From Streptomyces tanashiensis (GTDB lineage: Bacteria > Actinomycetota > Actinomycetes > Streptomycetales > Streptomycetaceae), in the NCBI RefSeq assembly GCF_014648895.1, contig NZ_BMRZ01000015.1:1-64000 (forward strand): 64,000 nucleotides of DNA, read 5' to 3'. The notes under the pieces were generated by a model. It made no database searches, was not told the DNA's origin, and saw only the letters and a program-made list of their open reading frames with translations. The position numbers and the translations under genes are program-made. Position 1 is the stretch's first letter. The number at the start of each line of letters is the position of its first letter. Below are positions 54,213 through 62,408 of this stretch, in pieces.

Positions 54213-54384
54213 TACTCTGAGGGGCAGCGCCGGTGGGGGCCGGTGCTGTTCAGGGGGCGTGACCCGTCGGGTACGGCGCCAGAAGCGGGGTAACAGTCAA
54301 CGCACGGCGGCGGCCGTGCCTTCGACGGACCCGCCTCCGGCGCCGTACCCGCGTCGGTCCGTTCCTCGACACTTGGGAGTGTCC
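54213..54384 (+). promoter_or_regulatory. Structured 5' leader of the second LuxR gene
   Basis: A TACTCT -10 candidate (54213-54218) would start a leader of about 160 nt. In it, 12-nt perfect arms (54269-54280 and 54339-54350) enclose a second perfect stem (54302-54308 with 54313-54319, GGCG loop). I match it to no known riboswitch family. A post-transcriptional control element is possible. Confidence 0.4.
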
Positions 54385-55155
54385 GTGGCACGCATCCGCG
54401 TCCTGGTGGTGGACGACCACCGCATCTTCGCCGAATCACTGGCCGCCGCCCTCGCGGCGGAGCCCGATGTCGACGTCGCCGCCGCCGGCAGCGGCCCGGC
54501 GGCCCTGCGCTGTCTGGAGCGCGGCGCGGCGGAGGGCCGCAGGTTCGACGTGCTGCTCGTCGACGCCGAGCTGGGCGCGGTGCCCGCCGGATCGGCCGCG
54601 GCCCGCGCGGTGCCCGACGACGCCGAGGCCGCCGTGGACGGGATCTCGCTGGTCACGGGCGTACGACGGATGCAGCCCGCGCTCCGTACGGTCGTCCTCG
54701 CGGAGAAGGACGACCCGCGCCGGGCCGCGCTCGCGCTCCAGGCCGGGGCCTCCGGCTGGGTCGCGAAGGACTGCTCGCTGCAGCGGCTGCTCGCGGTGGT
54801 GCGGGGGGTGCTGCGGGACGAGACGCACCTGCCGCCCGCGCTGCTCACGGGTGTCCTGCGGGAGCTGACGGAGGTCCGCAAGCACCGGACGGACAGCGAG
54901 CGGCTCGTGGAGTCGCTGACCCCGCGCGAGCGGGAGGTGCTGCGCTGCATGGTCGCGGGCCTGGGCCGCAAGGCGGTCGCCGAGCGCCTCTTCCTCTCCC
55001 CGCACACCGTCCGTACGCACATGCAGAACGTGCTCGGGAAGCTGGGCGTGCACTCGACGCTCGCGGCGGTGGCGCTGGCCCGCCGGGCGGGCGTGGGTCC
55101 CGCGGAGCCGGTGCTACCCGGGGATGTTGTCGAACGGGGCGGTCAGCCGGCGTAG
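54385..55155 (+). CDS. LuxR/NarL-family response regulator
   Basis: The 256-residue regulator has an intact receiver (VVDDHRIFAESL, phospho-Asp in VLLVDAELG, Lys in GWVAKD) with a 25-residue Ala/Pro-rich insertion after the phospho site. Its LuxR helix-turn-helix reads LTPREREVLRCMVAGLGRKA and HTVRTHMQNVLGKLGV. No kinase gene is adjacent, so it is an orphan. The GTG is preceded by GGGAG. Its 3' end overlaps the convergent tamR gene by 42 nt. By position it corresponds to the LuxR gene next to tamR in other streptomycetes. Confidence 0.9.
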   Translation: MARIRVLVVDDHRIFAESLAAALAAEPDVDVAAAGSGPAALRCLERGAAEGRRFDVLLVDAELGAVPAGSAAARAVPDDAEAAVDGISLVTGVRRMQPALRTVVLAEKDDPRRAALALQAGASGWVAKDCSLQRLLAVVRGVLRDETHLPPALLTGVLRELTEVRKHRTDSERLVESLTPREREVLRCMVAGLGRKAVAERLFLSPHTVRTHMQNVLGKLGVHSTLAAVALARRAGVGPAEPVLPGDVVERGGQPA

Positions 55156-55611
55156 CAGCGCGGCCAGTTCGCCGCGCTGGGCGCGGGAGAGCTGGGCCAG
55201 GATCGCGCGCTCCTGGGCGAGGAGTCCGGCGAGCGCCTCGTCGGCGCGGTCGCGGCCCTCGGGGGTGAGCCGGACCAGGACCCCGCGGCGGTCGCTGGGG
55301 TCGGGGAGCCGCTCGACGAGGCCCTTCTTGGTGAGCCGGTCGATGCGGTTGGTCATGGTGCCCGAGGTGACCAGGGTCTGCGTGAGGAGCTGGCCGGGGG
55401 AGAGCTGGTACGGGGCTCCGGCGCGGCGCAGGGAGGTGAGGACGTCGAACTCCCAGGGCTCCAGCTGGTGCTCCGAGAAGGCGAGCCGACGGGCGCGGTC
55501 GAGGTGGCGGGCGAGCCGCGAGACCCGGCTGAGCACCTCGAGCGGTTCCACGTCGAGGTCGGGGCGCTCGCGGCGCCATGCTGCGACCAGTCGGTCGACC
55601 TCGTCCTCCAT
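55114..55611 (-). CDS. tamR: MarR-family regulator TamR
   Basis: The 165-residue MarR regulator has the winged helix (about 60-130: TSLRRAGAPYQLSPGQLL, then GTMTNRIDRLTKKGLVERL, wing DPSDRRGVLVRLT). It is divergent from a trans-aconitate methyltransferase gene. This is the tamR-tam pair described in S. coelicolor, where TamR binds the shared region and is released by citrate, aconitates and isocitrate. TACACT (55624 to 55619) lies 7 nt before the ATG with a weak ribosome site, suggesting a leaderless mRNA. The identification rests on gene pairing and family. Confidence 0.88.
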   Translation of the reverse strand: MEDEVDRLVAAWRRERPDLDVEPLEVLSRVSRLARHLDRARRLAFSEHQLEPWEFDVLTSLRRAGAPYQLSPGQLLTQTLVTSGTMTNRIDRLTKKGLVERLPDPSDRRGVLVRLTPEGRDRADEALAGLLAQERAILAQLSRAQRGELAALLRRLTAPFDNIPG

Positions 55612-55662
55612 GTCGATCAGTGTAGAGGGTCTGTTGACATAAAGTCTCTTGTATTCGAGCTT

Positions 55663-55692
55663 CTCGACATCGAGTATCTTGGTTTCAAGATA
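55663..55692. promoter_or_regulatory. TamR operator region
   Basis: A perfect repeat with 7-nt arms (TATCTTG at 55675-55681 and CAAGATA at 55686-55692, GTTT between) is preceded by CTCGACATCGAG (55663-55674). The stretch is AT-rich against its surroundings and lies between both starts; a TATATT -10 for tam overlaps its edge (55691-55696). Confidence 0.7.
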
Positions 55693-55774
55693 TATTTCCC
55701 TGGACTATGGGGAAGGGACCCCGCCGGAACGCCGTTCCGCTTCGGCAACTCGTGCCAGCAAGGGGGCTTCGAAC

Positions 55775-56608
55775 ATGCATTCCGTGCACTCCGCCGCACC
55801 GACCTGGGATCCGCAGCAGTACCTCCGTCACTCCGGCCACCGCACCCGCCCGTTCCTCGATCTGCTCGCCCGAATACCGGGCCTGCCCGCCCAGGACAGG
55901 CCCGCCCGCATCGCCGACCTCGGCAGCGGACCCGGCAACGTGACGGTCCTCCTCGCCGACCGGTGGACCGACGCGCACATCACCGGGTTCGACCTGTCCC
56001 CCGAGATGCTGGAGCGGGCCGAGAAGGACTGGGCGGGCACCACCCAGGGCGGCGGCTGGCTCGACTTCCGGCCCGCCGACGCCGCCCACTGGACCCCCGA
56101 CGAGCCCTACGACCTGATCGTCTCCAACGCGGCCCTCCAATGGGTGCCCAACCATCCGGAGTCCTTCGCCGCCTGGATCGACGGACTCCATCCGGGCGGC
56201 ACCCTGGCCTTCCAGGTACCGGGCAACTTCACCTCGCCCAGCCACGCCCTGCTCGGCGAGCTGTGCGAGACACCGGAGTGGCGGGCCCGCCTCGGCGACC
56301 AGGGCCGCCGCTTCGTCCACGTCCTCGACACCGAGGACTACCTCACCCGCCTCACCGGCCTCGGCTGCGAGGCGGACGTCTGGGAGACCACGTACTGCCA
56401 GCTGCTCCAGGGCGAGGACCCCGTGCTCGACTGGGTCAAGGGCACCGCGCTGCGGCCCGTCCTCACCACCCTGGGCGACGACGAGGAGGCGGTCGACCAC
56501 TTCCTCGCCCAGTACCGCGCGCTGCTCGCCGAGGCCTACCCGCCCGGCCCGTACGGCACGGTCTTCCCCTTCCGCCGCCTCTTCGCCGTCGCCCGCAAGA
56601 GGCCCTGA
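55775..56608 (+). CDS. tam: Trans-aconitate 2-methyltransferase
   Basis: The 277-residue class I SAM-methyltransferase has ADLGSGPGNVTVLLADRW as motif I, FDLSPEMLERA as motif II and IVSNAALQWVP as motif IV. The overall match is to Tam enzymes, which methylate trans-aconitate, an inhibitor of aconitase formed from cis-aconitate under stress. The ATG follows AAGGGGG. It is divergent from tamR with operator repeats between them, so expression should rise when TCA intermediates accumulate. Confidence 0.9.
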   Translation: MHSVHSAAPTWDPQQYLRHSGHRTRPFLDLLARIPGLPAQDRPARIADLGSGPGNVTVLLADRWTDAHITGFDLSPEMLERAEKDWAGTTQGGGWLDFRPADAAHWTPDEPYDLIVSNAALQWVPNHPESFAAWIDGLHPGGTLAFQVPGNFTSPSHALLGELCETPEWRARLGDQGRRFVHVLDTEDYLTRLTGLGCEADVWETTYCQLLQGEDPVLDWVKGTALRPVLTTLGDDEEAVDHFLAQYRALLAEAYPPGPYGTVFPFRRLFAVARKRP

Positions 56609-56616
56609 ACGCACCT

Positions 56617-56648
56617 GTGCCCCGCACCGGACGTCCGGTGCGGGGCAC
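56617..56648. terminator. Bidirectional terminator between tam and the VCBS gene
   Basis: A 32-nt perfect palindrome (16-nt arms, no spacer) lies between convergent stops at 56608 and 56668. Confidence 0.8.
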
Positions 56649-56667
56649 CCGCGGAGCCCTCGGGCCG

Positions 56668-58377
56668 TCACTGGACGGAGTTGTAGATCCCGTAGCCCGT
56701 GCCGATCCTGGCGCGGGCGGTGAACTTGCCCGCGGAGGTGTTGAGGTAGCGGTAGAGGTCGCCGCCGGAGGTGATGCCGAGGAGGTCGGCCTTGCCGTCG
56801 GCGTTCAGGTCGCCCGGGGCGACGATCTTGGAGTACGTGTTCCAGCCGGTGCCGATCCGCAGGCGTGCCTTGAAGGGCGCCGTGGCGACGCCGGTGCCGG
56901 CGTACAGGTACAGGTCGCCGCCGGGGGTGCGGGCGACGAGGTCGGTGCGGCCGTCGCCGGTGTGGTCGCCGGCGCCGACGAGCCGGTCGTACGCGCCCCA
57001 GCCGCCGCCGACCTTGACGCGGGCGGAGACCGCGGTGCCCGCGCCGTTGCCCTTGTACAGGTAGAGGACGCCGGAGCGGTCGCGGGCCAGCAGGTCGCCC
57101 TTGCCGTCGCCGGACAGATCACCCGGGCCGACGACCGTGTTGTAGATGTCCCAGCCGCCGCCGATGAGGGCGCTGTCGATGTACAGGCGGCCCTGGTAGA
57201 TCTCCGCGAGGTCGGACGAGGCGTCCGCGTCCATCGACGACAGGTGCGCGAAGTTCGCGCCCCGCCACTCGGCCGTGCCGCCGACCTGGCCGCGGGCGGA
57301 GAGCCGGCCGCCGTTCGTGCTGCCGTACCAGAACAGCGTCCCGGCCGTGTCCCGGGCGAAGACGCCCTCCTTCTCGCCGGTGACCGGGTTGTTGCCCGCC
57401 CCGCCGAACTGCCGGACCGAGGCCCAGTCGCCGACGCCGCCGAGCTGCTGACGGGGCGCCAGCGTGCCGTCGCCCCTGCCCGTGTAGTACCAGAGCGTGC
57501 CGCTCAGGTCGCGGGCGATCAGCTCGCCGTTGCCGTCCCCGTCGTCGTCGCCGACGGGGAAGACCTGGTTGTAGGTGCCCCAGCCGTTGCCGACGGCCTT
57601 GCGGGCGGCGAACGGCGTGGACTTGTCCCCCGTGCCGGCGTAGAGCCAGAGGGTCCCGGCGGTGTCGCGGGCGAGCAGGTCCGCCCAGCCGTCGCCGTTG
57701 TTGTCGCCGATGCCGAAGAGCTGGTCGTAGACGTTCCAGCCGCCGCCGAGACGCACCCGCGAGGCGAACGGCGCGGTGCGGTCACCGGTGGCGTAGTACA
57801 GCCACAGGACGCCGTCGCGGTCGCGGGCCACCAGGTCCGCCCGGCCGTCGTCGTTCACGTCGCCCGGCGCGACGACCTTGCTGTAGACGCCCCAGCCGTT
57901 GCCCCGCCACACGAGCGTCGCGGCGGTCGGCGTGGCGTCCGCGTACAGGCTGAGCACGCCCTGCGCCGAGAGCGTCAGGATCTCCGGACCGCTCGCGTTC
58001 CCGTCCTGGTTGCCGACCGGGACGATGTCCTTCGGAGGCTCCGGGAAGGAGACGAACCGGCCGCCCTGGCCCGAGGTCGTGGTCGTGTAGACCTTGCCGT
58101 CCGGGTCGCGGTAGATCAGGTCGCCGCCACCGTCGCCGTCGAAGTCCGACAGCTGCGGGGAGGCGCCGACCCCCGCGGCGGCCGCCGCACCCTGACGGAA
58201 CGCGCCGCTCGCCGGCCGCGTCGCCGCGTGCGGGGCGGAGCGGACCACCGGCTTCTCGGCGGCCGGACGCGGCGCGGGCGCGCCGGCGGAGGCCGGGCTC
58301 GCGAGGAGCGTGCCGGCGGCGAGGGCGAGCGCGGTGCACGCGCCGAGGCGCGCGCGGGTGAAGTGCACAGAACGCAA
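56668..58377 (-). CDS. Secreted VCBS/FG-GAP repeat protein, copy 1
   Basis: The roughly 569-residue protein has a signal peptide (cut near ASPASA) and a long chain of FG-GAP/VCBS repeats with calcium-binding DxDGDGxxD loops (DFDGDGGGDLIYRDPDG and many like it). These alternate with RVRLGGGWNVYDQL and ARDTAGTLWLY blades, consistent with one large propeller or two stacked ones. I start at TTG because a Shine-Dalgarno lies 4-5 nt before it in this gene and in the paralogue; GTG 58368 is too far from that site. The function is probably binding to surface glycans or matrix; no catalytic domain is seen. Confidence 0.82.
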   Translation of the reverse strand: MRSVHFTRARLGACTALALAAGTLLASPASAGAPAPRPAAEKPVVRSAPHAATRPASGAFRQGAAAAAGVGASPQLSDFDGDGGGDLIYRDPDGKVYTTTTSGQGGRFVSFPEPPKDIVPVGNQDGNASGPEILTLSAQGVLSLYADATPTAATLVWRGNGWGVYSKVVAPGDVNDDGRADLVARDRDGVLWLYYATGDRTAPFASRVRLGGGWNVYDQLFGIGDNNGDGWADLLARDTAGTLWLYAGTGDKSTPFAARKAVGNGWGTYNQVFPVGDDDGDGNGELIARDLSGTLWYYTGRGDGTLAPRQQLGGVGDWASVRQFGGAGNNPVTGEKEGVFARDTAGTLFWYGSTNGGRLSARGQVGGTAEWRGANFAHLSSMDADASSDLAEIYQGRLYIDSALIGGGWDIYNTVVGPGDLSGDGKGDLLARDRSGVLYLYKGNGAGTAVSARVKVGGGWGAYDRLVGAGDHTGDGRTDLVARTPGGDLYLYAGTGVATAPFKARLRIGTGWNTYSKIVAPGDLNADGKADLLGITSGGDLYRYLNTSAGKFTARARIGTGYGIYNSVQ

Positions 58378-58379
58378 GA

Positions 58380-58396
58380 GATCCCCCCCAGGGATC
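58380..58396 (-). promoter_or_regulatory. Conserved leader hairpin, VCBS copy 1
   Basis: GATCCC and GGGATC arms (6 bp, 5-nt loop) contain the Shine-Dalgarno G run. The same 17 bases lie at 60302-60318 before the paralogue. Confidence 0.5.
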
Positions 58397-58520
58397 AGAA
58401 AGTCTTCGGGTCGGGGACGGTCCGCGGCGCCTCGCCGTGGCGGAGGGCGCGTACGAAGGGCGGACCCCCCGGGTGTGGGGGGAGCATACCTTCCGTCCAT
58501 GACAAGGCCCCGGCGCACGG

Positions 58521-58558
58521 GGGACGCCCCGCACCGGAGAACCGGTGCGGGGCGTCCC
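58521..58558. terminator. Terminator after VCBS copy 2
   Basis: 17-bp perfect stem (58521-58537 with 58542-58558) and an AGAA loop, 18 nt beyond the copy-2 stop on the minus strand. It is the longest stem in the window with a tetraloop. Confidence 0.85.
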
Positions 58559-58576
58559 GTCGGGTGCGCGGTCCGA

Positions 58577-60298
58577 CTAGTACAGACCGTTGTAGATCTG
58601 GTAGCCGGTGCCGATCGAGGCGCGCGGCTTGAAGGCGTAGCCCGCCTGGCCGGTGCCGCTGTAGCGGAACAGCTCGCCGCCCGCGTTCACCGCGAGGAGG
58701 TCGCCCTGGCCGTCGCCGGTGAGGTCACCGGGCGCCACCAGCTTCGGGTACGCGTTCCAGCCGCCGCCGATCTTCACGCGGGGCTTGAACGGGTAACCGG
58801 CCTGGCCGGTGCCCTGGTACAGGTAGAGCGTGCCGTCCTTGGCACGGGCCACCAGGTCGTTCAGACCGTCGCTGGTGTAGTCGCCCGAACCGAGGATCTG
58901 GTTGTACGCGTTCCAGCCGCTGCCGATCTTCACGCGGGCGTGCAGGGCGGTGCCGTCGTAGTTGCTCCGGTACAGCCACAGGACGCCGTCGCGGTCACGG
59001 GCGACGAAGTCGCCGGTGCCGTCGCCGTTCAGGTCGCCGGGGCCGGCGATCAGGTTGATCGAGCTCCAGCCGCCGCCGAAGTCCGTGTCGTTGCCGTAGA
59101 GGTGGCCCTGGTAGATCTCCAGCGTGTCGGAGACCGCGTCCCGGCCGAGCGAGTTGACCTCGAAGATCGTCGAGCCGGCCCAGCCGCCGTCGTCGCTGAT
59201 CTGGGCGCGGGCCGCGAGCCGGCCGTTGTTCACGGCGTCGTACCAGAAGAGCGTGCCGGCCTTGGTGCGGGCCAGCATGCCCTCCTTGCCGTGCGTCGGG
59301 ATGTTGCCCGCGCCGGAGAACTGGTCCACGTCCTTCCACACGCCGGCCGTGCCGACCTGCTTGCGGGTGGTGAAGTGGCCGCTGCCGGTGCCGAAGTACT
59401 CGAACAGCGTGCCGTCGACGGAGCGCGCGAGGACGTCGGGGATCCCGTTCGCGTTGTCGTCGTCGATGCCGATGATCTGGTTGTACTGCTGCCAGCCCTG
59501 GCCGACCTGCTTGGCGGGCTTCACCGAGTACGGGCTGCCGGTGCTCCCGTAGTAGTAGAGGCCGCCCGCGGGCGTACGGGCGAGGAAGTCGCCCCGGCCG
59601 TCGCCGTCGCTGTCGCCGAGGCCGATCAGCTGGTCGTACGCGGTCCAGCCGTTGCCGACCTTCTGGCGCGCGTGGAACGGGGCGTTGGGCGTGCCGGTCG
59701 ACACGTAGACCCACAGCTCGCCCGCGGGCGTACGCGCCAGGACGTCGGCGCGGCCGTCGCCGCTGATGTCGCCGGGCGAGAAGACCTTGTTGTAGATCTG
59801 CCAGCCCGGGCCGGACCAGCGGTAGGTGCCGTAGGTCGGCGTGGAGTCGCCGTACAGGGTCAGCCAGCCGAACTTCGAGAGCGTCAGGATCTCGGGACCG
59901 CTGCCGTTCTTGTCCTGGTCGCCGATCGGGATGACGTCCTCGATGAAGGAGTCGTCACCGTCGCCGCGGTAGAACTCGCCGCCCTCGGAGCCGGTCGTCG
60001 CCGTCAGCAGCGTGCCGCCGATGCGCAGGACCATGTCGCTCTGACCGTCGCCGTCGAGGTCCGAGCGCGACGGCGGACGCTCCGCCGTGGCGCCGGCGGC
60101 CCCGGCGGAACGCGCACCGTCGGCCTGCGGGACGACCCGCTTCGACGGCGCGGCGGGCGCCTGCGAGGGCTTCTCCGCGGCCGGGCGCGGCGCGGGCGAC
60201 TCGGCGGAGGCCGGGCTCGCGAGGAGCATGCCCGCGGAGAGGGCGAGGGCGGTGCAGCCCGTGAGGCGACGGGCGCGCTTGGAACGCATGAAGAACAA
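58577..60298 (-). CDS. Secreted VCBS/FG-GAP repeat protein, copy 2
   Basis: The 573-residue paralogue of copy 1 has the same signal peptide type (CTALALSAGMLLASPASA), the same Ala/Pro-rich spacer with RPAAEK, and the same repeat series. Calcium loops such as SDLDGDGQSDM and GDSDGDGRGDF alternate with RVKIGGGWNAYPKL and ARAKDGTLYLY blades. The copies are about equal in length and in tandem, so a gene duplication is clear. The TTG start is supported by Shine-Dalgarno spacing and by comparison; ATG 60289 is the alternative. Both should be calcium-stabilised extracellular proteins. Confidence 0.83.
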   Translation of the reverse strand: MFFMRSKRARRLTGCTALALSAGMLLASPASAESPAPRPAAEKPSQAPAAPSKRVVPQADGARSAGAAGATAERPPSRSDLDGDGQSDMVLRIGGTLLTATTGSEGGEFYRGDGDDSFIEDVIPIGDQDKNGSGPEILTLSKFGWLTLYGDSTPTYGTYRWSGPGWQIYNKVFSPGDISGDGRADVLARTPAGELWVYVSTGTPNAPFHARQKVGNGWTAYDQLIGLGDSDGDGRGDFLARTPAGGLYYYGSTGSPYSVKPAKQVGQGWQQYNQIIGIDDDNANGIPDVLARSVDGTLFEYFGTGSGHFTTRKQVGTAGVWKDVDQFSGAGNIPTHGKEGMLARTKAGTLFWYDAVNNGRLAARAQISDDGGWAGSTIFEVNSLGRDAVSDTLEIYQGHLYGNDTDFGGGWSSINLIAGPGDLNGDGTGDFVARDRDGVLWLYRSNYDGTALHARVKIGSGWNAYNQILGSGDYTSDGLNDLVARAKDGTLYLYQGTGQAGYPFKPRVKIGGGWNAYPKLVAPGDLTGDGQGDLLAVNAGGELFRYSGTGQAGYAFKPRASIGTGYQIYNGLY

Positions 60299-60301
60299 AA
60301 A

Positions 60302-60318
60302 GATCCCCCCCAGGGATC
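60302..60318 (-). promoter_or_regulatory. Conserved leader hairpin, VCBS copy 2
   Basis: Identical in sequence to the element before copy 1, with the ribosome site inside the stem-loop. Confidence 0.5.
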
Positions 60319-60498
60319 AGAGGTTCGACAGAACCAAACAGGGGGGCTCGCACATCATCGAACGGCGTCAGCGCAGCGCACAGCGCAGGCGAAGACGGCC
60401 TCGTTCGAAGGTCGGAACACCCCCCCGGATGTTGAACACGAGTCTACTCACGGGGGAGCGGAGCGCCAGATGTTTACCTCGCGAATCCGACCGTCCGG

Positions 60499-61191
60499 TC
60501 AGTTCTTGCGGTGCCCTATCAACCGCGGCTTCTGCTCCAGACCGTCGAGGCCGTGCCACGCCAGGTTCACCAGATGCGCCGCGACCTCCGCCTTCTTCGG
60601 CTTGCGGACGTCCAGCCACCACTGGCCCGTCAGCGCCACGCTCCCCACCAGCGCCTGCGCGTACAGCGGCGCCAGCTTCGGGTCGAACCCGCGGGCCTTG
60701 AACTCCAGACCCAGGATGTCCTCCACCTGGGTGGCGATGTCACTGATCAGCGACGCGAACGTGCCCGTCGACTGCGCCACCGGCGAATCCCGCACGAGGA
60801 TCCGGAAACCGTCCGTGTAGTTCTCGATGTAGTCGAGCAGCGCGAACGCCGCCTGCTCCAGCAGCTCCCGCGGATGCCCGGCGGTCAGCGCCCCCGTCAC
60901 CCCGTCCAGGAGCTGCCGCATCTCCCGGTCGACGACGACCGCGTACAGCCCCTCCTTGCCCCCGAAGTGCTCGTACACCACCGGCTTGGAGACCCCGGCC
61001 TTCGCCGCGATCTCCTCCACCGACGTGCCCTCGAAGCCCTTCTCGGCGAAGAGCGTGCGACCGATGTCGAGCAGCTGCTCCCGGCGCTCCGCGCCCGTCA
61101 TCCGCACCCGGCGGCCCCGCCGGGGTTTCTGCTCTCCGCCGCTGCTGCCGGTACCGCCGGTCCTGCCCTCGATCGCCACGTCTTCCATCAT
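60499..61191 (-). CDS. TetR-family regulator coupled to the desaturase
   Basis: The 230-residue regulator has the TetR helix-turn-helix (FAEKGFEGTSVEEIAAKAGVS in part, then KPVVYEHFGGKEGLY) after a basic Gly-rich N-terminus (QKPRRGRRVRMTGAERREQ), and a TetR_C ligand domain. The ATG overlaps the TGA of the fatty-acid desaturase by 4 nt, so both are made from one mRNA. This is the desaturase-TetR arrangement known from other streptomycetes; a role in sensing fatty-acyl groups is inferred. Confidence 0.92.
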   Translation of the reverse strand: MMEDVAIEGRTGGTGSSGGEQKPRRGRRVRMTGAERREQLLDIGRTLFAEKGFEGTSVEEIAAKAGVSKPVVYEHFGGKEGLYAVVVDREMRQLLDGVTGALTAGHPRELLEQAAFALLDYIENYTDGFRILVRDSPVAQSTGTFASLISDIATQVEDILGLEFKARGFDPKLAPLYAQALVGSVALTGQWWLDVRKPKKAEVAAHLVNLAWHGLDGLEQKPRLIGHRKN

Positions 61192-62171
61192 GCCGCGTCG
61201 GCGGGCATGCTCTGGCGGCGGGCTTCGATGCGGGACTTCGCCGGCCAGCGCACATCCGTCGCCCAGCCCAGCAGCTCGAACCAGCGGATGAGGCGCGCGC
61301 TGGAGTCGACCTGGCCGCGCAGCACCCCGTGCCGGGCCGAGGTCGGGTCCGCGTGGTGCAGGTTGTGCCAGGACTCGCCGCAGGACAGCACCGCCAGCCA
61401 CCACACGTTGCCCGAGCGGTCACGCGACTTGAACGGACGCTTGCCCACCGCGTGACAGATCGAGTTGATCGACCAGGTCACGTGGTGCAGCAGCGCCACC
61501 CGCACCAGCGAACCCCAGAAGAACGCCGTGAACGCGCCCCACCACGACATCGTCACCAGACCGCCCACCAGCGGCGGGATCGCCAGCGACACGACCGTCC
61601 ACAGCACGAACTGGCGCGAGACCGCCCGGATCGCCGGATCCTTGATCAGATCGGGGGCGTACTTGTGCTGCGGCGTCTGCTCCTCGTCGAACATCCAGCC
61701 GATGTGCGCCCACCACAGGCCCTTCATCAGCGCCGGAACCGTCTCGCCGAACCGCCACGGCGAGTGCGGGTCACCCTCCGCGTCCGAGAACTTGTGGTGC
61801 TTCCGGTGGTCCGCCACCCAGCGGACCAGCGGGCCCTCCACCGCGAGCGAACCCATGATCGCGAGCGCGATCCGCAGCGGCCGCTTCGCCTTGAAGGAAC
61901 CGTGCGTGAAGTACCGGTGGAAACCGATCGTGATCCCGTGGCAGCCGATGTAGTACATCGCCACCATCAGCCCCAGATCCAGCCAGCTCACCCCCCAGCC
62001 CCAGGCCAGCGGAACCGCCGCGAGCAGCGCCAGGAACGGCACCGTGATGAACAGCAGCAGGGTGATCTGCTCGATCGAACGCTTGCTGTCCCCGCCCAGC
62101 GTGGCGGAGGGCAGGGCCGCGGAGTCGTCCGGCGCGGTGGACGCCGTCGTCATCTCGGGGCTCATGGTCAT
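61188..62171 (-). CDS. Membrane acyl-CoA/acyl-lipid delta-9 desaturase
   Basis: The 327-residue membrane enzyme has the three histidine boxes of the di-iron desaturases: HRYFTH, HRKHH and HNLHH, with four helices around them and the FKAKRPLRIALA segment after box one. It introduces a cis double bond into fatty acyl chains to keep membranes fluid. The start MTMSPEM follows AGGGA. It is divergent from ppc with 237 bp between them, in which I find no clear operator. It is translationally coupled to the TetR gene. Confidence 0.93.
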   Translation of the reverse strand: MTMSPEMTTASTAPDDSAALPSATLGGDSKRSIEQITLLLFITVPFLALLAAVPLAWGWGVSWLDLGLMVAMYYIGCHGITIGFHRYFTHGSFKAKRPLRIALAIMGSLAVEGPLVRWVADHRKHHKFSDAEGDPHSPWRFGETVPALMKGLWWAHIGWMFDEEQTPQHKYAPDLIKDPAIRAVSRQFVLWTVVSLAIPPLVGGLVTMSWWGAFTAFFWGSLVRVALLHHVTWSINSICHAVGKRPFKSRDRSGNVWWLAVLSCGESWHNLHHADPTSARHGVLRGQVDSSARLIRWFELLGWATDVRWPAKSRIEARRQSMPADAA

Positions 62172-62408
62172 GGGTGTCCCTGGTGAGTGAAGGGGAGAGG
62201 AAACGCGTCGAAGCGCGAAGTCGTGGCTACGCCTCCGTAACCTACGGCGTCGTAAGTATGGCAGCGCCGTGGCGCGCGGCAAGAGGGCACAAAGAGGGGC
62301 CTCCCCGCCGCCCACCATGTGGACACCTATCCTGGGGGCGTCGGACAGCGCGGTCCGCAAGCCTCCAGAACCCTCCAGAGTGCTCGAACACTGCAAGGAG
62401 CCGCACCT

